From Larix kaempferi (lineage: Eukaryota > Streptophyta > Pinopsida > Pinales > Pinaceae), in the NCBI GenBank assembly GCA_027924585.1, contig BSBM01000123.1, positions 16,012,001 through 16,076,000 on the forward strand: a stretch of 64,000 nucleotides of DNA. The letters are read 5' to 3'. The notes beneath the pieces are model-generated. The model searched no databases. It saw nothing but the letters and a program-made list of their open reading frames with translations, and was not told the origin of the DNA. This document shows positions 32,965 through 44,314 of this stretch, one piece after another (within the stretch, counting starts at the first letter, position 1; each line of letters opens with the position of its first letter). Position numbers and translations under genes: made by a program.

Positions 32965-34960
32965 TGTTACCAACTGAGTTGCACTTCAGTTGGACTTCCA
33001 GAGAGCTGCCAATGTTGCACAATTACTTGTGCTTTTCAGAGTTCAGAATTTCCAAATCAGGCCTTTCAGGGCCTCCCTTTTTAATTTCGTAATGCATGAC
33101 CTTGCCCCACGAGGTTTGTAATAAAGTGTGCTAGCATGGTGGTCTTTGAGTGACTCGGTTCCCTAGGACTTGACAACCAAAGAAGGTATTCCAAGGAGTT
33201 TTTTCCCTTGTCAATTATGCTTTGCCTTTAGTCGAGTATAATTGATGAGTTTTTCTCCTACACCTCCAAAGCTGGAATGCCTAAAGTGGTGGTTAGGCCT
33301 TGGGGGGTTATTAGAGTCCATTTTTCAACATAGATAAACATGCTAGACACTAATATAGAGTCATATGGTCATGTACTAGGTCCCTAGGTGGTTAAATTCA
33401 ACTTTTATTTTTTTTTATTTTCCCAGTCGTGGACCAATTTTTTTTTTTTTTTTTTCCAATTAATTAAACAATTTTTCCTATGGTTTAATTGAAAACATTC
33501 AAAATGTAATAATTAAGTGGTTTGTGGGTAGATTTTGACAATGGGATGCTTGTTTTCTAAGCCAGAGCACCCATTTAACCCATAAACCCACTTTTCCTAA
33601 GTTTTGAGTAAGTATTTATCTCAGAAATTGATATGTACTTAGAAACTCAATAAAAGACAGAATAAATGTCAAAAAAGACATATTTAATAAAAAATGACAA
33701 GTTCCTAGAATAGTGGGATTGGTCCGGAGTTGAACTAAAGCCATTGTACAATCAACACTAAGTTAACTGAGCTCCGAAATAGATAGATTCCATCAAGCTG
33801 AGCTAGTTCCAGTCATCTTTACCTTGAGAAATGCGCCCTCTCTCTGCATGGGTGACTTCCTTATGTGGCAGGATCGTGTTGGTGGTGATGATCTCAAGGT
33901 TGGGGCTACCAACCATATCTAAAGGTTGCACAATCCTCTTCCATTGGCATTCAATCAAGCTCCGATTTGTATCTACCAAGTTCCAGTTAACTCCCTCATC
34001 AAGAATGCGCCCCTCTCTTGGGATTAGCGCCCTTCTTGCATGATATTTCTTATTTAAGAGGAGCTTTGTGCCATTATTTGGCATCAGAAGGTCGAACCTT
34101 TGCTTGCAAGTGTAATATTATTTTGTATTGAGTTAATAAGAAGGCTTTGGAGGCTACCTTGGTGTTGTTTGCGGTGTTCAATTGTTCCATGCTTTGATAA
34201 ATATGAGGTAATCTGTATCATTGTTGCATACTAGTAATTGTTGGGATCTATTTGTCTTTAAAGGGAAATTGTTTTTTCATAAGAATAGTAAGTATTACTT
34301 TATAGATTACTTGCTTTTGTAAATGATATCAGGATGCTAGAGGTAGTAAGATTTCTTGCTTGAATATGTTATTCCTCATGCTTTCTTTTGGTCATTCACA
34401 CAAATACTCTTAATCCCCTTTGCTAGCATTGTATTCATCTTGCAGGCAACCTAAGCTAGAGGAGTGGATGAGCATGTTAGCTCTTCTTCACATTCAACAG
34501 ATCTAAAACAAAGAAGTCAATCCCATCGGTGCATCAGAAATCCCATCGGTGCATCAGAAAGCAGACTCCATGGCCCATCTTCAGAGCTCAACTCCCCGGG
34601 GTTCACATCTTCTCGATCCAACTTCTCATATCTATTTTGGTTACTGGTTCTTTCTCCCATCTAGATCTAGATCCAAATTTTATTTTAAATAGATCTAAAT
34701 GTTTGCAATCTAAAGGTTATAAAAGATTTATTCAATATTCTAGATCTAAATTGTTTTTTCTCAATTTTTGCAAGTTTCAAAGCATAGATCTAAAAGAGCA
34801 AAAATAAGAGGTTGTTTGAGTTTAAAGTTTATCAAGCAAGATTAGTGATTAAGCTATTTGCTTGCCATCTCTTAAAGAGGCAAGTAAAGATCCTGAGAAG
34901 GCAAGCTTTCTAGCTTGCCTTACTTAGTTCTTTGTTTTATTTTTTTTAACTTAGTTTCCG
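32965..34960 (+). repeat. LTR and 5' region, family L, copy B
   Basis: It starts TGTTACCAACTGAGTTGCAC and follows the landmark order of copy A, with a TATA-like box CTTATTTAAGAGG (about 34048-34060) and GGCTTTGGAGGCTACC. A perfect inverted repeat AAGGCAAGCT-TTCT-AGCTTGCCTT lies at about 34898-34921 in the leader, and a roughly 21-bp tandem pair (CCCATCGGTGCATCAGAAA) at about 34524-34559. No coding region follows. Confidence 0.72.
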
Positions 34961-36260
34961 TAGGATTTTTTGGGCTTAGTTTGTAAGCGTGGTCAAATCA
35001 CTTTTTGAGTGTTTTTTGGATATTTTATGACAAAAAGAGCTCGCTGGTCTGTTTTGCATGCTTAGCAGGTTTGGATAATAAAAGTCTTAAAAATTTAGAT
35101 TGGCAGCTTCCAGGACCATCCAGAGAACCATTTTTGAAGCACCACCGCTCTTAATCCTATATTGTAAACTGTCTGGGTTCCTAATGATAAAGGACCAACA
35201 ATATTTCTCCTAAATTCTGATTGTAAAAAATAAAAATAAAGAGAGCTCAATAGGCTATTCCAGTGCCTGCCCCCATCCCCTAGGGGGGATTCGCCCCTTT
35301 TTTTTATTTTTTTTGTTTTAGATTAGTTTTCATTAAGTTTTAGTAATTAGAAAACATCACGAAAGCACACAAACGTCCTCGATCTATCTATTTCATGCTT
35401 TGTGGCTTTTACAATACAATTGTTCCTAAAATTTACTTAAAATTTTCCCCTTGCTTTCTCGAAGTACTGCACCATTTTGTGGTGTGTGGAAAAGAAATTC
35501 TTGGGGTTTAGTTTAGTTTAACCATCCACTTCATATTTCTTAATAAAATAAACCAACGATCAAATCCTGAAGTATGCTCTTAACTGCTGCAGCATAGTCT
35601 GAACAGTTGGGTCAATCATAAAAGGGTGTAGAGCACTTAGTCTTAATAGGAAAATCCAATCGAACCAAACTTCAAGAATTCGGGAAGTTGCGTGGGTGGA
35701 CACCATAGAGTTAGAAGGCTACTTTAAGTAGGTTCATCCTCGCCTTGTTGGACACTTGGTAAAGCCGCTATAGCACTTAGTTCAAGAGGTTAGGCTTCTT
35801 TTGGGCCAAACCAAGAATTAACCCACTCCTTTAATAGACATTAATAATTCTAAAACTGGAAACAAGATTTTGCAATACTTTCACGACAATACACAACTGC
35901 ATCACACATACATTTTCGGCACTGGTCATTTTAAGTTATCATGGTTAAGTTAATCTACGAAATGTCGTGAATGATTTAAATCTTATGTGTTATATTTAAT
36001 TTCAAATTGCAATTATTTCTTTGTTCTAGTATTTTCCATTTTATCATATTAACTCCTAGAATAACTTTTACTCGCTTTCATAGTTTAAAAGCCATAGTTT
36101 CGTTTATAGGGACAACCCCCCTTGGGTTTGCTAGGAGTAGCTTAGATAGAGGAGTCGAGTAATCAGGTGACATCACTTGACTTTGACTTGCCCCCAAGGA
36201 CACACCCAGCGGCTTGAAGGTTTCCTGCCGCATTTCCCCCCAAGTGTGTATTAGGGGGCA
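34961..36260 (-). mobile_element. 3' remnant of a gypsy element, minus strand
   Basis: The segment around 36110-36260, read on the minus strand, matches 48145-48310 (shared GTCAAGTG.TGTCACCTGA, CTCGACTCCTCT, ACTCCTAGC, CCAAGGGGGGT). In the second location this follows a decayed integrase, so this is the post-pol part of the same family. No coding frame survives here. Confidence 0.55.
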
Positions 36261-36475
36261 ACACTCATTTTTGTATTTTTTATAGTACTATTGGCCATTT
36301 ATAGCCACCGGTAGACTTTTGTATTTAAGCTAAAACTATTTTAACAATTGTCATTATTTCCCAGTTGAATTGTGTTAGAACGTGTGCAGTCACTAGCAAG
36401 TTACTTTTGGCTATGGAGTGGCGATGGTTGTAAGTTTGTAACTACTTTGAACATTGGCGTGGGGTCTTGTATAAG

Positions 36476-36879
36476 ATGTTTGGGATGGTTGTAATTCCTT
36501 TCCTATTAGTGCAAGTTTATGGAGTCCTAGTGCATTGGTTAGTGGCCATATACCCCTAGTGCTTGAATAGATTGCACATATGCTAAGCATCTTTATGGTG
36601 GGTTACTCTTGTGTTGTAATATCGATGTTCAAAAGTTTGTCCTTAACAGGACCCCAACCCTAGAAGCTAATTTCTACATGTTTGGGATGGTTGTAATTCC
36701 TTTCCTATTAGTGCAAGTTTATGGAGTCCTAGTGCATTGGTTAGTGGCCATATACCCCTAGTGCTTGAATAGATTGCACATATGCTAAGCATCTTTATGG
36801 TGGGTTACTCTTGTGTTGTAATATCGATGTTCAAAAGTTTGTCCTTAACAGGACCCCAACCCTAGAAGCTAATTTCTAC
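36476..36879. repeat. Exact 202-bp tandem duplication
   Basis: Units 36476-36677 and 36678-36879 are identical by eye over their whole length, each beginning ATGTTTGGGATGGTTG and ending GAAGCTAATTTCTAC. It lies in the host intron 280 bp before the exon at 37163. Perfect identity means a very recent duplication or an assembly artefact. Confidence 0.95.
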
Positions 36880-37162
36880 AACTAGAGATTATGGTAGTTG
36901 TATCATGTTCCATGGATGGAACCTATTTTCACAATCATCAGTAACTTATTTTACACTTTAACTGAAAGGTCAGCCTAGCAAATAAACATGTTTATCCCAA
37001 AATCAGATGTATCATTTGTGTTTTGACTTGTAGAGTCATTCTTGTCCTTCCAGATACATTTGCATAAATACTGAAGTCTTTTCATATTTGGTATTGTTGT
37101 GTTTACTTTGAAAGGTTTTCTGGTTTTTGAAATCACATCATCATTCTTATTTTATATGACAG

Positions 37163-37315
37163 ATGTGAAGAGCATGGTGTCTACTGGTTTGACAGCATTA
37201 GCTTCTACAAGTTTTGATTTGAAGTCTGCAATCTCTGGAGCACAAAAGATGCGTATTTTGTGCATTGGCAACGGTGGGGGTACTATACCACTTTTCTTGG
37301 CAAGTAAAATCAAAG
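37163..37315 (+). CDS. Host gene exon with SAM-binding glycine motif
   Basis: The exon follows acceptor ATATGACAG (37162) and joins the exon ending at 19593 in phase 1, forming Tyr (T+AT). It encodes about 50 residues: VKSMVSTGLTALASTSFDLK, then MRILCIGNGGGTIPLFLASK. ILCIGNGGG is a Rossmann-type motif I (hydrophobic run and GxGGG) of class I SAM-dependent methyltransferases and spermidine-synthase-like enzymes. The exon ends AAAG|GTGGGT at 37315/37316 (phase 1). The acidic motif II expected in the next exon is not found up to 64000, so the following intron may exceed 26 kb, or the gene is truncated. The substrate cannot be inferred. Confidence 0.82.
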
Positions 37316-38439
37316 GTGGGTAACAATATATGCACTCAATGTACATGAATAAAGTATTTTAATGCTTGCACGGAGAAGTGAAGAATATGAATTATCTACT
37401 CTCTAATGAAAAAAAGAAATACTAGATTACCTGAACTTGATTTGAATACCAGCTATAAAGAAAAATAATATGATTGGTTTTAAGTTTCTTTGGATAAGCA
37501 AGAAAACGATTTTCTTTGTGATATGACAATATCCATTTGATGAAATTATCAATAATTTTATTTTGCTTCACAACTTTGTCGTGGAATATCATAAGTGGAA
37601 TACATAGAGCTATCTTTGATTGGCAATATGGACATGGAAAAAGGAAGTCATGTTATAATTTATGTTTTCTCTTTTCATTGGGAAAGCTGTTATATCAGTT
37701 ATTATTGTTTTTATAAACAAGACTTTTCCATTACATCAGTATCTCATTTGGCAGAATACTTTATGCTATACCACTCTATGCTTATGCTATACCTCATTCT
37801 TAGCAATTTACACTGAACCTCTACACCATAGCTGTAGGCTCAGAAAAATAGAATACAGGAATCGGAGTGACAGTTTAAAAGTTTACAACTGTACGTTCAG
37901 CTGCCACCAATCCTTCTCTTGATTGCTTGGTTGTTCTTGCTGGATATTGCAACAAATACCTTCCAAAGCCTTATTGAGTTTTCTCATCTTCAATTCCATG
38001 AACTTGGTAAAGCCATTTACTACTGGCGTTAGCTTTGTCACTTGAGTTCCTTGTTTTTGCCATGCCAACCATTCTATGAAGATTGATATGTTTGGCCTGG
38101 TTCTTGTTCAATCAATTGAGTTTGTTGCTTCACGAGTGTCAACAATTTTGCTTATTGCTCCTCAATTGTAGGGTTAACTCTTGAGCTTCCACTCTCACCT
38201 TAAAAATGCTCAACCTATTAGTATTTTCTATAATTTACTTTGGAATTGTAAACCAACAATACTAAAATGTAGAAAAGGATTGCCTATAGCAGACCGTTGA
38301 CACCTGCAAAATCGAAATGTGGGTCAAGAATGTTCATTTTGTCTTTAAGAGTTAGTTCCAGAGCAATGACATTTGCAAACCTAAAATGTGGCAAGAGGAT
38401 TGTTAGCTATGGGGAAATGCCAACCACAAAACATATTAT

Positions 38440-38930
38440 ACAACTTGACGAGAACCCTCCAGATTTCTCGTTTTTTTATAGGTTGCATTTAGTGGCTATT
38501 TTACCCCCGAATCGAAAAGTGGTGCTATCAGTAGCACCCCATTTTTTGGGGCTAAAATTACATCTTTTTTAAAATTTTGGCCGACCATGGCAGTGCCATT
38601 ACAATCAAAACCATAAATCGACCCTCGAATCTCCCTCATTTTTATTCGGGGTTAAAAATTACATCTTGTTTGAAACCTTGGCATTAACAATTGGTGTTGC
38701 TGCATTCAAAACCCTCAAAAGGTGCTTGGCTCCTGGATCATCCAAAATCACCATGGCACCCCCTTTTTCTTTTTTGAGGCTAAAATTACAACTTGTTTAA
38801 AATTGTGGCTCTAATGGCTGGTGTCGTAGTGAAAATGCCAAAATCAACCCCCGAATAAAAAAGAGATGCTACCAATAGCATCGCTTTCTTCTATCAGGTT
38901 GCAATTGCAGGCATTTCGAAACCATGACGT
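38440..38930. repeat. Degenerate tandem repeat, about 110-190 bp period
   Basis: GGCTAAAATTACATCTTNTTTAAAATTTTGG-like sequence recurs three times (about 38550, 38650, 38780), each preceded by a CCCC-A/TTTTTT(C)GGGG-like stretch and followed by words such as GCATCG/GTGCTATCAGTAGCA. The units are too diverged to delimit. Confidence 0.6.
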
Positions 38931-39084
38931 AAGAAATAATTTAAGTTTTCTTAAAAAATCACTGAAAAAATGAAAAAAAGGCAAAATTGACTAGAAAAAC
39001 ATTTAAAATTTTGAAAATAAACCAATTTTGAACAGAAAATAAAATAAAGATTTTTTTGTTGTTGAAATAAAGCATTTTTTCCCC

Positions 39085-39235
39085 AAAAAACATTAAATAC
39101 ATTTAAAAAACATTAAATACATTAAAAAACATTAAACATTAAAATAGATTAAAAACATTAAACATTAAAATAGATTAAAAACATTAATACAATATTAAAA
39201 AAACATTAAATAAAAAATAAAACATTAAAAGTAAA
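39085..39235. repeat. AT-rich tandem repeat, AACATTAAA(A)TA unit
   Basis: About eleven copies of ACATTAAA with variable ATA/GATTAAAA spacers form a local array within the left arm of the foldback. Confidence 0.8.
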
Positions 39236-39260
39236 AGGAGGAAGAGGGGGTGTTACGTGT

Positions 39261-39500
39261 CAAATCCCGCTAGCTCATTTGGTTAAGGTGTGCATCTCAT
39301 CAGCAGGGCAACCCGGGTTCAATTCCCCTTAGGGGTGAGCTAGCTGGGAGGAGACACCCAAATTCCAACTAGTTGAGGGTTGGTGTGGTCCAAGCTGAGT
39401 GTGATCCCCGTGTGATTTTGACGGCTTAGATGCCCCTAGGTCATGGTTTCTTAGACCAAAGGCCACTCCCACAAGTCGGGGATATTCTAGAAAAAAAACG
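39261..39500 (+). mobile_element. tRNA-derived SINE-like element
   Basis: An RNA polymerase III A box (TAGCTCATTTGG, 39271-39282) and B box (GGTTCAATTCC, 39316-39326) lie 45 bp apart, the spacing of a tRNA gene or tRNA-derived SINE head. A GC-rich tRNA-unrelated body follows, then an A run (AAAAAAAA at about 39491-39498). The cloverleaf cannot be completed (no clean acceptor stem), which favours a SINE over a working tRNA gene. No target duplication was found. Confidence 0.6.
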
Positions 39501-39503
39501 AGA

Positions 39504-39590
39504 GGGGGTTACATGGGGGTGGGGAGGGGGGATGGCGAGGGGGGGAATTGAGCCCCCTTCCCACTCCCCTCCCAACCCCCATGTAACCCC
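39504..39590. repeat. Long G/C palindrome with G-quadruplex potential
   Basis: GGGGTTACATGGGGGTGGGG (from about 39505) pairs with the reverse-complement CCCAACCCCCATGTAACCCC (39571-39590), extending inward through further G-run / C-run pairs to a centre near GGAATTGAG (39544-39552). The plus-strand arm has at least five runs of four or more G. Confidence 0.85.
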
Positions 39591-40175
39591 TTGCCCCTTT
39601 AATTTTTTAATGTTTTTTTTTATAATGTTTATTTTGTTTTATAATGTTTATTGTGTTTTATTTTTTAATGTTTTTTCTTTTATTTTTATTTTTTGGAAAA
39701 TTTGTTTATTTTCAAAATTTTAATGTTTTTTTCTTTTTTCTGGTAAGTAAGATTTTGTATTAAACTTAAAAAATGCTGAAAATTACATTCATATCAGTAC
39801 TGAGCTGTCCCGAGGGAACCTGCTTTTCCCTGATCAAAAGACTAAGAGTTTTTTGCTCCAGGGGAGCTATCATAAATCCAAAGAACAACAAAAGATATGA
39901 CTATGATTGAGACTACCTATCAAGAGATTGATTACTACATAATTCATGTAGGCATCCATAATAAAAAAACTGCTATTGACATAGATCACTGTCGTCATAA
40001 GCCTATCTGTATAATTGGCCATTGAAATAATAAGCAAAATGACAAGAGAACTACACATTGAGTCTATTGAGCTAAATCGGAGGGTGCGACGCTATCGTGA
40101 TTGCTTGGAGAATCCTTGGTGGTGCGCTGGTGTTTGGGACTGGGAGGCCTAGAGTACTCCATTTTGACTGCTACA

Positions 40176-40710
40176 GTCACGTAGGGTCCAAAAGGAGTCG
40201 ATGCAAGAGATTCATCACGTTGTGGAGGCAGAGAGTCAGCATCTTCCTCCTTGCCTGGATAGACACATTGAGTCGTGCACTAGCTTCCGAGAGAAGGGTG
40301 CTAACCTTGAGGGCATGCGCAATATCTTCCACCCATGTGAGAATTGTTTGAACCTTGGATTCTAGTGTCTGAAGACAAATTTGTGTGTCCTCGCCATAGT
40401 TTTTCTCCTTGACATCATAGAGGATGTTGATAATGCTTCCAAGTTACTGGGCGAATGCACTTCCCTCCATACTGTGAATGCTGCTGCCACGATGAGAGGA
40501 GCCTCGAAGGTGCTCTGTAACCATTCCCACCACCTCATTGCAGAGTTTTGCCGCTGGCTTGGAGCTAGCTTTCCTGTTGCAGACTCGCCGAGCAACAATG
40601 CCAGGCTTACAACAACCCATCGCCTCATTTAATAAACTAATATTGTTAAGAATGTTCACTGCGATTGAATGCGAGATGAGACAGGCAAATTTGCCAATCG
40701 CCTGGTCCAT
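40176..40710 (-). pseudogene. Unrecognised helical-protein ORF with one internal stop
   Basis: A minus-strand frame reads about 178 codons from an ATG at 40710, interrupted only by a TAA near 40444, and continues in the same frame to a TGA near 40176. The second half (ICLQTLESKVQTILTWVEDI, then AHALKVSTLLSEASARLNVS) looks like amphipathic helices with normal codon variety. I do not recognise the family. It ends against the copia LTR at 40732, so its 5' end may have been lost. It could be a host gene fragment carried by a retroelement. Confidence 0.4.
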
Positions 40711-40731
40711 TGAACTGATTATCCTTCAGAT

Positions 40732-41160
40732 TGTTAAAAGAATGTAATTGCGGAAGATATTCTATTTATACTTGTCTATTGTATTATTGTATTCCTCCTT
40801 CGGGAGATGTCATTGATGTAATTAATAATGTAAAGAGTCATTGAAAGAGTCATTGAAAGAGTCAATGTAAACCCTAGGTCTTGTGTCGGCCTAGAAGAAC
40901 CCATAAGAGATTATTATATTATGTATATGACAAGTCAGCCCAGTCAGTTAGGAGAAGTCGACCCTGTTGGGGAAAAGTCACCCCAACAAAAGAATATAAA
41001 GAGGATGTCTCTCTCATTTTTAATCACTCATCTCACTCACACAAGTTTGCATAGGAGTAGCTGATCTTGTCTTGGGGTTTACTTTTGTACTTTGTGATTT
41101 CTATATTGAGGAAGATTTTGCCAGGGTTTTCTCCCTTGTGGTTTCCCCTGGGTTTTTGCA
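40732..41160 (+). repeat. Copia-type LTR, partial, related to 43713-44314
   Basis: It starts TGTTAAAAGAATGTAA and shares GAATGTAA, GGAAGATATTCT, TTGTATT, CTCCTTCGGGA and a TATA-like box (GAATATAAAGAGG, about 40991) with the complete LTR at 43713. The match fades after about 41160, so the 3' end is lost or diverged. A triplicated GAGTCATTGAAA sits at about 40833-40866. Confidence 0.7.
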
Positions 41161-41739
41161 AATTTATTTCACTTGGATACGCAACCAAATCATCTCAAAT
41201 TGATCGAGAAGGGATAGATCATCACTCTCGAGGCATCTGCAAGATTTTTTGGGTAAGATCTACTCTTAATCTTTTTATTTGAAGTTCTAAACCATTGGCC
41301 ATTTGAATATACCGCTGAAACCCTAACTGCTGCAACTTCTAAAAATTCTCTAGCTCAAACAACTTGAAATCGTGACGAACGATTTCTGGGCTTTCACCTT
41401 AAGGCCTAGCCCCAGGTGGGTCTCCTAGGGCGTCAGCCCTAAGGGACTCCATCTTGCCCAATTCCCTAGGCACTATTCTGCTACCCTAGCGCACTCCCCA
41501 GACTTATCCATTTTTTCTAAGTTGTTTGATGCCATTTCTGACTTGTGATCTTAGACAGTGTCAAATCTTACACCAAGTCTCATCCAAAGCACTAGAAAGC
41601 CTCATTGTGATCTTAACCCTTCTACCTTGGACACGTTTCCTGAGGCAGAAGAAATCATTCTTATTTGATAGTGTCTTTGTCCTAGATCGCATCTTGACAT
41701 TCATAAGTCACTTGTACCTTTCACATTGGATCAATATTT

Positions 41740-42065
41740 ACATCGTTTAAGCCTCTTGATCCAAACTTAACCAATCTTGTGGCTTCATCCATAGATCTAG
41801 GGTTTCTCATACCTTTCACCTTACGTATTCTAGTATCTTGGTTTGATCTGGTGATTGGGTTAGATCTCTCTTGTCGGGAGTAGATCTGGGTCTTCCCCTT
41901 TGCTGTCTTGGGCTTGGATAACATAAAGCGAAGAGTGCCTTGATTGGCGTGACAACTAATCCATTTGGGGATCGAGCCCTCTCAGGTCACCTCTTTAGTT
42001 GCCTATCTCCTCTACCGTCCTGAATAGGATCATCTTTAGGGGCAACTACAAGTTGTGTGATAACA
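41740..42065 (+). other. Family G leader (copy 4) upstream of gag
   Basis: Matches the leaders at 30360-30545, 47450-47640 and, reversed, 55165-55400. Shared words include GATCTCTCTTGTCGGGAGTA, GAAGAGTGCCTTGATTGGCG, TGACAAC, GGTCACCTCTTTAGTTGCC, CTACCGTCCTG and GGGGCAACTACAAGTTGTGT. It leads directly into the Gag remnant. Confidence 0.7.
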
Positions 42066-42732
42066 AGAACTAATGCTATTAATGCTGATGATCATTGGAA
42101 AGAGTTTATGATTTACATTCATAGAAAAGATGTTAGGCAACTTGATGTCTATTGTAGGTACTTTGCCTTGAGCTTGGAAGGTGACAAAGATAAATGGTTT
42201 ACAGGCTTACCAAATAACAACATTGGTGCTTTCAAGAAAGTCACACGGAGTCTTTTATGACAAGTTGGGTGAACAGAAGGATCCTCGATTTTTGTTGAAT
42301 GATCTTATTAACATTAAGATGAATGAAAATGAATCAATTGATTAGTTCCATAATAGATTCGACGAGACCGTGTAGAAGATTCCATAGAGTCACAAGCCAA
42401 ATGATGCTATCATATTGACGTGCTATATTAATGCATTTCAAGGAGAGTTTCTTTTTCATCTCAATATGGCCAACCCTCAGGATTTAGAGAGGGCTAAGCA
42501 AAGAGTGAGAGATCTAGATAAAAATTGGAGGGCATTGGTAAAACCTGATATATTGCATGCCCCAAGAAATAAAGTTGAACAAAAGTCGAGGACAAATTCA
42601 GTGCTTGTCGATGAAGCTCTCAAAAATGCTATAAGCCTTGTACTTGAAGAAAGAAAGAAATTAAGGATTGTCTTTACTCAACAAACGACCGCTCTACAAA
42701 ACAAGATTATTCAAGTTGAAAGAAATAAGTGA
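42057..42732 (+). pseudogene. Gypsy Gag remnant (family G)
   Basis: The sequence reads LDVYCRYFALSLEGDKDKWF followed by TGLPNNNIGAF, a standard plant gypsy Gag pattern (F..sLeGdA..Wf..Lp..sI.sf..f). It then needs a frame change near 42260 to continue, and stops occur near 42343 and 42375. From 42415 a frame (GEFLFHLNMANPQDLERAKQ) resembles the middle of the same Gag. No zinc knuckle is seen. Confidence 0.75.
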
Positions 42733-43175
42733 TAGAACAAGTTCACTCCGAGAAATTTTAACGATGGTCCTCCAAGCAATTCAATACCTCCTAGATTGTG
42801 GGAACTAGTGAACATGGTGGGTAATTTCCTGCACTTTTGTCGAGCTTGTTAGTATTTCTGTGGTGAAAGTACATGCATTTACTTTCAAGAAACGAAGAAG
42901 GATCAAAATCATAATGATGATATAGAGTTATGCAACAATCTATTTCAAGATCGACATCGGTTTCATTTGTTCGATGAGTATGAAGCAAGTCAAAGAAAAA
43001 TCTATCGAAGTCGACAAAATCACAGAGCTGCTAAGGGAGATTCCTTTTCTTGAAGAGATCAAGAAAATGTACAACAATAGGTTTAAAGGCATAACTTATC
43101 AATAAAGAAAGAAAACTCTTCCACAAGCAAGTCAACAACAAGCTGCCGAAGTGCATAAAGATAAAGCTTCCCCAC

Positions 43176-43712
43176 AGACTTAGGTAGGTATAGGGAAATC
43201 TTCAATTGCTTTTACTATTGATAAAAACCTTAGTTTTGATATTTTAGTTGCAGTAAATGCTTTAAAGGTTTCAGTCCAATTGCTTGAGTTGGCAAATATT
43301 CCAACAATGAGAAACCAGATAGTCGAGTCATTGGGATTTGAAGAAACTACGCCGAGTGCATGTGTTGTCAAAGGAAATGAAGACTTGCCCACAATTCTTC
43401 ATAATATGAACCTCGTAGAAAACAAGATTCCAAGCAATCATCCTTTCTTTATATCATTGATGATTGGTAATTTGATCCTACACAACTGTATGTTCAACTT
43501 AGGTGCCTAAACAAGTGTGATGCCTTTGCCCGTAATGTACAAGCTCGAGTTAAAAGTTTCAAGGCGATATCGAAATATTTGTGCTATGTACTCGAGAGAA
43601 GTCAATGTTTGTGGGTTAATAAAGGATGTCCAAGTGAGTCTTGCAACACGCCCTACTATTGAGTTATTAATTGATATGGTTGTCATCGACGTACCAGAAG
43701 CGTGGGGTATGC
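43176..43712 (+). pseudogene. Gypsy retropepsin-like protease remnant, cut by copia insertion
   Basis: The frames HPFFISLMIGNLILHNCMFN then LGA-stop-TSVMPLPVM, REVNVCGLIKDVQVSLATRP and MVVIDVPEAWGMLL match the retropepsin domain of plant gypsy elements. The catalytic triplet (normally D-S/T-G) reads N-L-G and an in-frame stop follows it, so the protease is inactive. The frame ends at the start of the copia LTR at 43713, the insertion point. Confidence 0.78.
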
Positions 43713-44314
43713 TGTTATTGTTGAAGAATGTAACTTTGGAAGATATTCTTATTGTATTTTATTGTACTTCCTTCGGGAAATATTCATATTGTATTTGATT
43801 ATGTAAAAACCCTAAAAGAAATCATGTAAAATAGTCATGTCGGCTCAGTGGGTAATCTGCGCCAAACAATGGGCAGAACTGCCCCAGTTAGGGAAATCCA
43901 GGTCTACCCAATTATGTAAAAAGGCCAGTTTTGTGACCAGTATAAATAGGGTGGCGCCTAGCTCATTTGGGCATCATTTCACTCAAGCAAGTTCACATGA
44001 GTAGTAGTAGAAGGACAAGTTCGCTTGGGAGAAAGAGTAGCTGCATTGAAGACATCTTTTCTTGGGGTTTCTATTGTATCTTGTTCTCGGGTTATTGTAC
44101 GAGATTGACATTGTACTTTCTGAGGAATCTATACTGAAGAAGTTTTGCTGGTTTTTTCCTGTGAGAGGGTTTTCCTAGGGTAAATCTTTGTGTTCTCTTG
44201 TTATGCTGTGCTTGCCTATCTTTCAGTGATCCTATTGCATATGGTTATTGTGATAATAATGTAAATTGTTTGAATATCTAACATAACCATCCTAGAAGTA
44301 TCAAAATTCTAACA
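43713..44314 (+). repeat. Copia 5' LTR, 602 bp
   Basis: Bounded by TGTTATTGTT and TTCTAACA. It has a TATA-like box (AGTATAAATAGGG, about 43939-43951). The primer site follows without a gap. Confidence 0.85.

Larger units (their letters stand above)
38990..39745. mobile_element. Foldback structure with AT-rich arms and G-rich palindromic core
   Basis: The left arm (about 38990-39245) holds AAAATTTTGAAAATAAAC and many AACATTAAA repeats. The right arm (about 39598-39745), read in reverse, has the same AACATTAAAATTTTG, AAAATAAAC and AACATTAAA series, so the two can pair. Between them are a tRNA-like segment and a second inverted repeat. It may be a foldback element or an inverted duplication; no target duplication could be identified. 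Confidence 0.6.

Noticed and set aside
33705-33790. Possible second tRNA-derived sequence on the minus strand (GAGCTCAGTTAA and TAGTTCAACTCC)
   Set aside because: Box spacing is about 38 bp, no tail or duplication, and it lies within LTR copy B whose other copies lack clear boxes.
34464-34807. Plus-strand ORFs of 66-92 codons in LTR copy B
   Set aside because: Overlapping frames containing a short tandem repeat; no domain and not kept in the other two copies.
39261-39340. Functional tRNA gene
   Set aside because: A and B boxes are present but no full cloverleaf or clean acceptor stem; SINE head is a better fit.
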